A DNA stretch of 64,000 nucleotides from Symbiodinium natans. Taxonomy: Eukaryota > Sar > Dinophyceae > Suessiales > Symbiodiniaceae. Position 1 is the first letter of the stretch, and every line of letters begins with the position of its first letter. Below the pieces are notes generated by a model. That model was not told where the DNA came from. It saw nothing but the letters and a program-made list of their open reading frames with translations, and did no database searches. The DNA lies in contig CAJNDS010001213.1 of assembly GCA_905221605.1 (NCBI GenBank), positions 442,879 to 506,878 of the forward strand, written 5' to 3'. A program made the translations under genes and the position numbers. Shown here in pieces: positions 33,167-42,811 of this stretch.

Positions 33167-34430
33167 GTCGTGCACTTGCTCGTTGCACCTACTATGATAC
33201 GCAGAACGAGTGCTTGGCGTACGCTGAGGATGATGAAATACGTAAAACAGCCGAAGCATTGCGCCACCAGCTGGACACAGATCGTTCAGGCCACCCCCTC
33301 TGCATCATCCTGCTGCGTAGAGCAAGGGCTTTGCTGTGATGGTGCCATCCTTGACGGACTTGGTGAGGCAAGATCTCGTTTGATGAGTATTGCTTCCGCT
33401 TTGGCCGGCGCTACCAAATGGAACTCAACCGTCGCAGACGTGTGAGCCTCTGTTCTGCAGCTGTCGCTTTTGCATCCCTGCGACAGATGTGGTGTCAAAG
33501 AGACACATGCTGCTTGTTTTTACTAGCATGTCAGGGGCTGGTGCTGCGTCCAACGGCGTTCCGAAGCAAGATGCTGCTGCGACAAAGCTGGACGAGGACC
33601 TGGCGTCTGTGACATGCTTTCGGAATTTACAGCTGACGCTGGGCCTGCAAAGAGGAGAGACAAAAGCTGGAGCAGGAACGTGCCGCCATCAGGCCAGGGA
33701 GATGCGGCCCATGATGCGGCTTTAATGAAAGAAACTAATGAAGCTGAGACTCTAAAGTCTTGCGTTTAGCTGCATCCGCTGGATCTTGATTTTCAGGCAA
33801 GAGCGGGAGCGACTGCAACTGGAAAGAGAACGTGAAGCCTTGAAAAGGGAGCGTGAAGCTCTGGAGCGAGAACGCCAGGCATCCACGACGGCAGAAATGA
33901 CATGTGCCCTGAGAAGTCATCTGTTGTCATCTGCACATCTTTTCACATCTTCAGCACATCTTATGACTCTGTGCTTGGATCCTGGGTGTCGGCTGGTGGC
34001 TAGGCATCACAAGCCACGAGCAGCTCGGGCAGCTCGGGCAGCTCAGCTCAGGCAGTTCACGCATGTGCGCTCTGGAATGTCCAAATTTCTTGCAGACGGC
34101 TTGAAGCAGGCGCTGGTTCCTGGGACGCGTGTGCGCATCCAGGGTCTTCGTGGAGCACCTGAGCTGAATGGCCTGGAGGCAGGGTAGGGACGATGGCACA
34201 GTCCAGCGTGGCTAAGTCCTCCGCGTACAGTGCATTCTTATCATACACTTTTGCCTGCCTGGAGGCTACTATTGTGCGGTTTGACGAGGCTTGCAGCCGT
34301 TTAAGTGTTTATCTGTGGGCTTGATTGATAAGTTGCGTTGTCCGTTTCTTGGAGTCGGAGCTGCAGTGCAGCAGGCATCGGGACGCTTTATTGTCAATCT
34401 TAGTGAAGACAGAGGACAGCGGCTGGACTT
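33167..34430 (+). CDS. Coiled-coil protein with a C-terminal VRI-x-GL / PELNG domain
   Basis: Exons: 33167 to about 33282 (CLAYAEDDEIRKTAEALRHQ), 33797 to about 33894 (Arg/Glu-rich helix, EREREALKREREALERER), 34096-34178 (ALVPGTRVRIQGLRGAPELN), 34265-34288 (ATIVRFDE), 34375 to about 34430 (ASGRFIVNLSEDRGQRLDL). The last three join in phase with GC donors and give PELNGLE-ATIVRFDE-ASGRFIVNL. This matches a small beta-rich module (VRL-x-GL, LNG, then G-x-W/F-x-V-x-L) that I recall from MYND-finger and other protist proteins. The exon 34265-34288 is only 24 nt. The link from the coiled-coil exons to the domain is inferred from order only. Function unknown. Confidence 0.65.
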
Positions 34431-36220
34431 AACGCATAATTACTCATGTGGCACTTTCTTTTCCGACACAAGGGGCTCGGTGCTTTGGTGCTGTTGTGGC
34501 TGGAACATAAGTGGCGCGGGCACAAGTACCGGTGCAATCGAGGAAAAGCTTGAAGGACGCCAATTTGATCCGGCTTGAAGCGGCGTCTGCTGGGCTGCCT
34601 GGGCCTTCCACTCCTTGATATCTTAATCAGTTTTTGCTGAAGTCTGTGGTGCGATGTGGTGAGTGAAGCGCATGCCCTTCTCAGGGGTCAGAAAATTTCG
34701 AGCCTGGCAAACAATGCCTTTCGCACCGAACTCAGTGCGGTAGGAATTGCGCCCCCAATAGTCAGCTGCCATGGAGAGCAGAAATGCGGCAAGGTCACTT
34801 GCAACGTGGCTGCGCGCACGTGCAAGCTACTGGGCTGCAGCACTATAAGGATGAGTACGGCGTGCCTAGGCTCGTAGCATTTTTACTTGTGACGGAAATG
34901 CATGTGTTGAGCTCAGTTGTGGATCGCGAACTCCGGATACACTTGGTGGCAAGTTCTCCTCGGTTTGGCTGTAGCTCCTGAGCCGCAGCTTCGCACGACA
35001 ACGTGCAGCAGAAGAAGCCGTCGCGGGTGCAGTTGTGTCAGAGGGTGTCCGAGTGGGTCCGAGTGGGTCAGAGTGGGTCGTGGGTCAGGTTGTGCTGATC
35101 GCCAGCGCTTTGATGCAGGCCAGTTCAAGGCATAGTCCGAGGAGCCCTTGCCTTGAGTTCTGAACCAAGACCAAGATTGCACCAAGGTCCGTTCATAGGA
35201 GCCTGCTGTACGGCCATAGGGTATGTCCTTGCAAGGAGACCGGCTTCTTTTGAGAACAGCCGCGAGAGCCGCGCGCAGTTCTCGGAAGAGAGAAAATACA
35301 AGCCCAAGCACAGAAACTCGGCTACAGCAGAGGGCTTGCAAGGCCCCATTCATCTGCTAGATCTGAAGGTGAGGAGCCTGCCTTTCACCGACGACCCTCT
35401 AGATATGAAGACGACGATGACCCTGGACCTGCCCTTACATAGGGGTAGAGTGGGCGTTCGAGCGGGCCTGCACGCTTCCATCACGTCTTCCGCAAGCTGT
35501 GACCTGTGTTGCGCTGCCCCCCGCTGCAAGACTGGCCTTTGAGCCTGGTGCATCAGGCTTCGCGGACTACGATGACTCATGGGGTGGGGGCTTTGATTTC
35601 GGAGGGATGCAGCCGCTTGGATCTTGGATTGCGTGTTTGCAACTGTCTTTGTGCGCGGACCTGGGTAGAGCACTGCAACATGCAGCCACATGCTGCGCAC
35701 TCATGGCCCTTGGCGTAAGGAAGTATCTCATAATTGGTGGCTTGGCTATCTTATGCTGGAAAGGCATTATTCCGATACACCGCATGGAGTCTCGGTCTGC
35801 ATTAGCTTCACGCATGTCACAAGTTCTAGTTCTTGTCAATCTTATGGTTGTTTGTGTTCTTCGTCTTCTTGTTGCTGTTGCTGTTGTTGCTGTTGCTGCT
35901 GTTGTGGTGGTGATGTGGTGGTACTGCAAGGCAGCACACAGTATTCCCGAGCCAATTCCACCCTCGTGCAGTTGACGGCAGTAGACGTGGTAGTAGTCTC
36001 GGCTTGTCAGGACTGGTTCCAGCTGTACATGCTGTGGAACTTGCTGCAGTCCACGGGCATACTAGGCTTGATTCTGGCGCTCTTTACTTGTGTCGTGGTA
36101 GCGGCTGTGGCAGCGGACAATGCATGCAGCCATGGCATCGGACAAGACATTTCGCCAGGTGGTCGCGGCGGTGGCCACTACGGTGGGTTTGGACGAAGGC
36201 GGAGAGGGTTCTTCTGAATG
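34431..36220 (+). CDS. Scattered coding-like segments, unknown
   Basis: Open + segments include GPIHLLDLKVRSLPFTDDPL (about 35345-35404), FEPGASGFADYDDSWGGGF (about 35539-35595), CQDWFQLYMLWNLLQSTGIL (about 36004-36063, partly hydrophobic) and a Gly/Arg-rich end GGRGGGHYGGFGRRRRGFF stopping near 36217. They could be 3' exons of the gene to the left or a separate gene. 35868-35910 is a GTTGCT simple repeat. No family recognised. Confidence 0.3.
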
Positions 36221-36685
36221 GCTCTGCCAACCTTCACATCTTGAACGAGCTCAGCAACTTCCTGCACGAAGAGCTGGCACAGACAAGAGCTTGAGGATAT
36301 CAGCATCGCTGCCTGCCAGGCATTGCCAGGCATGTCCTCATGTGCTGCAGTTCAGTGCAGCTAGGTTACGCTGGCATCATACTTGACCTGCGACCTGTGA
36401 CCTGTTGGATGAAGTCAGCGGCTTCTGCACAGGATGGGATCAGCGCCGAGGTGAAAACATGTAATTTGCATGCCGAACAGTTGCTCTGCTGTGGAAACTT
36501 GTCGCAGAATTGGAATGATTGAGAGAGGCTTCGCTTTGCTTCGGCAGCAGATTTGACAGCATGCCAACAAGTTGATACAAGTTGTTGAAATGTTAAGCCA
36601 TTTTGTGGTAGCCCTCACTAAATCATCACCCTTGTTGTCCCAGTTTGCCTTGCCATGTCAGCATGGAGCTGCTGCGGCGCCAGCC

Positions 36686-36880
36686 ATGCTGATCTTGTCA
36701 TTGCTGCTGGTCGCCCATGCAGTATCGCAGCAGAACACGGAGGATTTCTGGAGCTGCGCTGGAGATGGACCCTTTTGGCACAGCTTTCGGGAAACTGAAG
36801 CTCGCTGCCAGTTCAGACACGCAGTAGTCTTTGGTATATTCCATGCTCATCAGGAAGCCGATATGGATGATACCCTATAG
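36686..36880 (+). CDS. Small ORF with an apparent signal peptide
   Basis: From the ATG at 36686 the frame reads MLILSLLLVAHAVSQQN, a short hydrophobic core with an Ala-Val-Ser cleavage-like end, then a polar part with Cys and Trp (FWSCAGDGPFWHSFRE), and stops at 36880. At 64 residues it may be a complete small secreted protein or a first exon. No family is recognised. Confidence 0.35.
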   Translation: MLILSLLLVAHAVSQQNTEDFWSCAGDGPFWHSFRETEARCQFRHAVVFGIFHAHQEADMDDTL

Positions 36881-39800
36881 CTGCAGCAACATGTAGCAGC
36901 ACTCACAGGCACGGTACATCATGTACGATGAAAGCAGCGTGGGACTCAGCCAAAGATCCCGCGTGGTGACCGGCACAAACACCTGAAGTATGAGCAGTTA
37001 TTCGCTTGGTGAGTGGAGGTCCCCTACGCACTTCGCTGTCAAAGCTGGCTGGCTTGCTGCCGGCATCGCGGCCGAGTAATTGAGTCGTTACGCTGTCAGC
37101 TCCTCCGCCCCAAGCAGTAACTATCGCTGTCGGACTGCAGAGCCGTCAGATGCCGTCAGGTATGGCAATTGCAGGAAAGCGCGCTCACAGACCCTAGGCG
37201 GGTAAGTGAAGGCTACGCATGCCCTGCAGGCAGGGGCACGAGCGTTGCGCAGACAGCAGACAGAAAGCAGCACAGAAGAGGCATACAGCTAGGCTGCAGA
37301 CGCTGCAGAAAGCAGGGCATGACTTGGTGCAAGGCGAAGCCTTCCTGATGTTGCTCGATATCGTTCTAGTCATGATCTTAGCATGTCTTAGCATGTCTTC
37401 AATAAAATGAGTCTGCCCCCCAATGGCATTCAGAGCAGTGGCACTTCTTCAGGTGAACAACGCCCTTGTCCGTGCAAACATGCAGATCCAGAGCAATGTA
37501 ATCGAGAAGCTGAGCAGATCACTAATTCTTTTGTGACCGTGGAAATGTGTTGCTGGATAGCAGCATCTCGCTTCGAACTGATTTGTAAATCCTCTTTCAT
37601 CTAAGTACGCAGCCACTTTTCAGCACCTTGGAGGTACTGCAGGTGGGCTTTCATTTGCTTTGAATTGAGTGTTCGCACAAGCTCCCGTCTGTGTGGTTTG
37701 ACGCATTGGGCAGGCACGTGTACCTTCCTTGGAGGCAGTTGCGCATGTTGCGCGCATCTGCTTCCTCAAATGCGCGTGAAAAGAACTGAAACCGGTGTTC
37801 AGATCTGATGCGAACATGATCCAGCACCGTTGCGTTGCGCCAATGGCTCGACCAGCCTAGACAGGCCATGCTCGTTTCTGGGTGGCCGCTTTTTGGTTTG
37901 CTCCTTGGCTGCGCAGCAGCCGTTGTTGCAAAAAACAGATCCTAGACAGCATGCTGATCACTGGCCGATCTGCGCCGCAAGGCTGGCCGTTTTACAGGAG
38001 GGGCTTTTCGGACTGGGTCGCCTGGCGGCGCAGACGTTGCTGGTTTGCAGCAGTTCTTCAGCAATAGCAGTGCTCCCCTACCCTGGCGGAAGCAATTCTT
38101 TCTAGACGTGTGTGTGTCTCTCTGTGTGTGTCTAAGGCACTCCTTGATTCGACAGTGGGGCACCATGGCTGAAGTGTGTCAGGACAGCTCACAGATACAG
38201 TCATTGTAAGTGCTTCTCGTGTCCTCACACCTTGTCGGCCTCGCGCACACCGAAGAAGAAGAGTAACACGCATCATGACACATCATGACACCAAATGCGC
38301 GCTGGGAAGTCGTAGGGGAAGCCTTTCGAAACCTGGTGCTAGTTGCCTGTTGAAGTCTGTTGATGCTCACAGCGATGCTGCACAATGCTGACGGCGGTGC
38401 TAGAAGCCACGCATTTGCACGTCTTTCCGCGCGCTTTCAGCCACCCGCCGAAACATGTGCGCTGGACGATGGCGATGACATGCGATGACTATGATTTCAA
38501 GAGGCATGATGAAGGATGAGCAGGAAGGAGGAGGACGATGACATCGATGAGAAAGAGGAGGAAGAGGATGCAGGTGAGGATACTTTTGCTGCTAGTGCTG
38601 ATAACGACGATGATGATGATGATGATCCTGAAGGAAGCCTGGCCATTGCACACGGCCTTGCTGACTTGGCTGGATGCGACGCCTGCTCCACAGGAGTCTA
38701 TGAATCTCAGCTCGAATGGTATGTGCGGCCTTCGTCTAAAGAACGTAGACGTTGCAGTGTCGTTATTGTTTAGCCTGCTTCATGCGTAGACCGTAGGAAA
38801 TGAGGATTCTTCTTTTGGTTTCCTTCTTCGCTTTCAAGTCACATCGGTGCCACGAGCCGCGCAGCAAGGCCTGCACTCTCACCCGACACTCGCCTTGAAG
38901 CTCTTCGACTCAGAAAGCAGCTTGCCGCCTCGCCTGGCCTGTGCTCCGCGGATCCAGGTGCACCAGTGGGGTCAAGCTCCCTTGCTTCAGAGATACCTGT
39001 GCATTGGGAAAGGTGCCGCTGCAGCTGTTCATCTTCTAGCAAGCGGGCTGTTTACAGAGGGGTCGAGCTCACTATGGAATGGCACAGGTTGGACTTTGAA
39101 CTGTCAAGTTGTACGTCAAGTCTTTCTGACTTTCTGCATGGTTGCACTCTACTCTTGGAGGCTGGAGGAACGAGTTCGGAAGGCTTCGGGAAATGCTTCT
39201 TGACTTGACTCTATGAACTGTTGATGGCGCGACATGGGTTCGAAAGAATTCCGAGGATGGACAAGGCATTCAAGACAGTGTCTTGGGGCCGACTGGTATT
39301 CACAGGCTGCGGTGGAAGCGGTCCACTGAGTAGATATAGGGTATCAGACTGCGCATTGACTCAGCACATGTTTCCGCGATTTCCTGTACCTGCATCTGCC
39401 ACCGGAGAAGTGTTTGATGTAGAGAGTCACGCAGGCTGGCCTCTGCTCGCCTTGCTTCATCGACTTCAAGAGGCCTACGTCCGCGAGGCTGAGTAACAGG
39501 GATCATCGGCTTGGGCTGTTGTTGCCTGGGTTACGAGCTCTCTGGCTCAAAGCCGTGGAGCGCGCTACTGGACAAGCGGCGAGGAAGCCAGGGAAAGCTT
39601 TGGGGAGGGAGCCAAGCGAAGCTGAGGGTTGCTGGCTTGATCCAAAGCGGCGTGAGAGCAGCATGATTTCCGGAGGCGCTGTGCAGCCGAGTTGAGAGGC
39701 AGGTTGCAAGTGGGCAAGCACTGCATCACAGAGCTGTTGGCACAGAGTGGTAGGTATGCCTATGCAATTCCAAGCCGCGCAGATCCACAGTCTGTGTGGG

Positions 39801-40560
39801 TCTGTGTGCGTCGGGCAAATGATGTTGCAGCTTGTATGCACGCAGACCATGCTCCTGCACTTCGTCATGATGCAATGCACATGCACCTTTGCAATGCGGC
39901 TGCAATGCATGCTTCTTGACCAAGGTCTATGAGAGATGGCGCATGCAAGGCTTCTTCCCAGATTGCTTCATGATCGTTCAAACCGTCCGCGAGTTGCCAC
40001 TTGATTTCAACAGTCCGAGAAGCAGTCTGGGAATAGTGGAACTTTGATCGTTTCATCGTCAATTTAATATTTTCGTAATGTCCACATCTCTCATCCATGA
40101 AGTGGGGCATGTGTGCGGGACCGCCATCCTCGTGACTGCTGTCATGTTTGGAGCTTGAACGCTGCGCGGGCCCTCACGCGGGAAACTGCTGACAAGTTCA
40201 GCCTCAAATTGATTTTATGCCACGGGAAACCCCTTTGCTGCGTGTTAGTAGCTCAGACGACCGGTATGTTGCGGCGGCGTTTGGAGCGGATACGTGTGTC
40301 GAGCCGAATGACATTTTTCCGGAAACATCGGCTGGGTGGACGCCCTGGGGTTCGACCATCAGTCGCCAGCACGCTCTCGCGTGACAAATGCGAAATGCTG
40401 GCGTAGGCGAAAGGGTACTCCTAATGCCTCCGGGTCCGATACTTCCTTGTTGGTTTGTGGTCGAGGACCCCGGAGGCGGCACTGAGGCATGAGGTGGGGA
40501 GGGTCTCCTCATCTTAAGCCGACGAGCACCTCGACCATCAGCAGGTTAGGACCAACACGG
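36881..40560. other. Mostly unassigned; acidic open frame at 38516-38773
   Basis: 38516-38773 encodes a very acidic frame (Glu/Asp runs from GAGGAGGA and GATGATGAT repeats) that could be an acidic protein exon or a simple repeat. An open frame at 39221-39496 (WPLLALLHRLQEAYVREAE at its end) is another weak candidate. No domain or junction could be fixed elsewhere. Confidence 0.25.
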
Positions 40561-40581
40561 AGTGACAGTGCCAGGCAGCCA

Positions 40582-40728
40582 GGGGGCGGCACGAGTACGG
40601 TGTACTCCGGGTGCCGCTCCCCTCAGGCAACAGCCAGCAGCCGGCATGATGATTCGCAACGGTTTGGCTACCACGCAGCTCACAGAGCCCCGGGGGCGGC
40701 GGGAGTAGGGTCTACTCCGGACACCGCT
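40582..40728 (+). ncRNA. Pair of related hairpin units, possible structured RNA or repeat
   Basis: Unit 1 (40586-40617): GCGGCAC pairs with GTGCCGC, then GAGTAC pairs with GTACTC around a GGT loop, with a CGG bulge on the 3' side. Unit 2 (40696-40727): same layout, GAGTAG pairs with CTACTC around GGT, with CGG bulge and GCGG/CCGC outer pairs. Between the units C-G becomes G-C in the inner stem and A-T becomes G-C in the outer stem, two paired changes that keep base pairing, although two other outer pairs are lost. Both units are followed by CTC and CCGCAGGC or CCCTCAGGC. It may be a transcribed structured RNA or a tandem repeat with hairpin ends. Confidence 0.35.
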
Positions 40729-41020
40729 CTCCGCAGGCGGACAGCGGCTGCAGGCATCGGCGAGCGATTCGATGGGTCGGGAGGCATCGGCCGGAAGCAG
40801 CGCGAGCGGTGCTCGCGGGACCTGTGACCGACAAATGCCCGACACGGCCCATCTCGCACAGCGGCAGTGGTGTGTGGCACTTCGTTCTCGCTTTCGTCGT
40901 TTCGTGTTGTTGTTTTGTGTTGCTGTTGCTGGTCGTTGTGTTGCTGGGGCTGGCTCTTTAGGCTTTCCGCCGGAGGGGCCGCCGGTTTGTTAGGCCAGGC
41001 TCGTGCCTCTGTCGATGCTC

Positions 41021-41043
41021 ACCTCACCTCACCTCACCTCACA
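41021..41043 (+). repeat. CTCAC pentamer array
   Basis: Four to five CTCAC units immediately upstream of the FkbM-type gene region. Confidence 0.85.
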
Positions 41044-41139
41044 GTACTGTAATGAGTAATGACTGTTATGTGGCCGCTTTGCACGGGAAGTATGTGCACT
41101 TAAGCTGTGTTTGCTGCACAACGGCACCATAGCCATGAC

Positions 41140-42805
41140 TCTCAAGGCCCCGCGCGTGTCCAGTGCTGGACATAGGCCGGGGCCGGGGTGCTTCAGTCGC
41201 CTGGGCTTGCTTCGTTGTCGATTGCAATGCTGAGCCAGGAGCTAACCTTGGTGGCTGTGCGTTGATGCTAGCCAAGGACTTGACACTTGCTTCGCGTGCT
41301 TGCACGCCTGCTTTTTTCTTGTGTACAGGATGAAGCGCGAGTTTAATTGCATTGACTAATATCCCATGAGAGACCGCCACAAGGAAAGTAAACAGACAAG
41401 GGACCGAAGACTTGGGAGGATGGGCACCCTGTTTTGGCAGTGGAGCCTGTGCCCGTCCTCGCGGCTTTGCTGCGAGCATCTGTTGAAAGAAATAGCTGCG
41501 CGGATGCACATGTTGAGCGGTCTTTTGCCCAAGGAAGCCCGCCGTGCGCCATATTGGTTCTTTGATGTTCTTTGCGCGTGAGAGCTTGAGAGCTGCACAG
41601 GTTTGACAAACGTGGAAGTGGTAGAAGCAGCCGTCAGCCGAAGTTCTGGAAGCGGCTCTCTGCAGTGTGTTCCGGGGCACAGCGCCACTTGTCGGGTACT
41701 TCCGCCGCTTGGGTGCACTATGGGCACTTGCGTTTGTGATCGTTTGTGACCGTTTCTGTGCGACGTGTGCTGCATGCGAATTGAATGGGCCAGTGCTTTT
41801 CAACTTCGTGTGGTGAAAATATTTATAAAAGCAATACTCGGCACAAGCATGCTCAGGACAGGGGCTGCTGCCAATGTGAAAACTGAGCCTTGATAGAGAG
41901 TGAGCGAGGCTTCCGTGCGACTTTCCAGCCATCTGCTGTTCGGTTGCGACAGTGCTGTCGCTATGCCGATTAAGCGCCAGAATGTGCCAGAACTAAGGAA
42001 TCACTAGATTCGATCCTCCGTTCCCGCGGATGGTCGCATCCCTGTGCCCTGAAAATCGACGTGGAAGGCTCAGAGCTGGAGGTCGTGGAAGGTGCTCCCT
42101 GTTGTGCCCCCTGTTTGATCTGCTTAGGTGGCACTGACTGATGAATTTGCCATAATCGGCCCTTGCTACTGACAGACGTGCCCTTCTTTTACAGGTGCGA
42201 CTCGCACACTGTCGCGTTGGCCGCACATCTTCTTAGAGTTGCACCCGTACGAGCTGCGGGACCGTGGTGGCTCCAGCAGCCAGGCTGCGAATCCCTATGA
42301 TGATGTCGCATGTCATGCGGGCTCGAGCATGGCCCTGGTTTAAGAAATGTTTCCAAGGGGGGCGCTGCATCAGTTACCGATGGTTTCGTGGAAACATCTT
42401 GGGGGGTAGGAAATGTTACCTGGAGAACCTCCTTCAGGCTTTGTAACATTTTGGCTTGTGTGTCTTGCCCACACAAAAGACCTAAGCATATATCCTTTAG
42501 TTCTCTGTCTCTTTCATGTTTTTGATATGTTACGCGGATTGTGGGGTGGGTTTGCACGGCCCGGCGAGAGACCCGGAAATGTTGCCGGTAACTTTTCGGC
42601 CCCCCCCTAAAGCAAGGGCCATGCTCTAGCTTTGTTTAAGATGATCGTAGGTGCAGGGCCTGTGCAAGGGGGCAGTCGCACCAGCACAATATCATTCAGA
42701 TTATGAACAACAATAGGCGCTCAGACCTCGGCTCGCTCTTCCGAGGTGCAGACACGTTTGATTTGCTCCTGCACATGGGGTACAACATGTTCGAAAGCGC
42801 TGACC
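41140..42805 (+). CDS. FkbM-family SAM-dependent methyltransferase, multi-exon
   Basis: FkbM proteins methylate O or N positions of varied small molecules and sugars. Exons: about 41140-41175 ending VLDIG, 41239-41276 (ANLGGCALMLAK; together the SAM motif VLDIGANLGG), 41419-41494 (HPVLAVEPVPVLAALLRAS), 41601-41695 (LTNVEVVEAAVSRSSGSGSL), 41998-42091 (SLDSILRSRG, LKIDVEGSELEVVEG, the diagnostic FkbM motif), 42195 to about 42280 (RWPHIFLELHPYEL), and probably 42717 to about 42805 (TFDLLLHMGYNMFES). All but the last are in phase. Donors are GC, GA, GC, GT and GT. If exon 42195 is not spliced again, the protein would stop at TAA 42341-42343; the GY-x-x-FE ending typical of the family favours the extra exon. 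The 288-residue minus-strand ORF over this gene is a shadow. Substrate and 5' start unknown. Confidence 0.88.
42356..42611. mobile_element. Candidate small inverted-repeat element (MITE-like) in an FkbM gene intron
   Basis: The left end has a G run, then CAGTTACCGATGGTTTCG. The right end, read on the minus strand, has a G run, CCGAAAAGTTACCGGCAAC and ATTTCCGGG. The shared order is G run, AGTTACCG, TTTC. Imperfect ends and an unclear target duplication keep this tentative. Its location between the two last FkbM exons fits insertion into an intron. Confidence 0.35.
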
Positions 42806-42811
42806 TGAGAA

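Noticed and set aside
41066-41932. 288-codon minus-strand ORF
   Set aside because: It lies exactly over phased + strand exons of an FkbM methyltransferase and its translation shows no domain.
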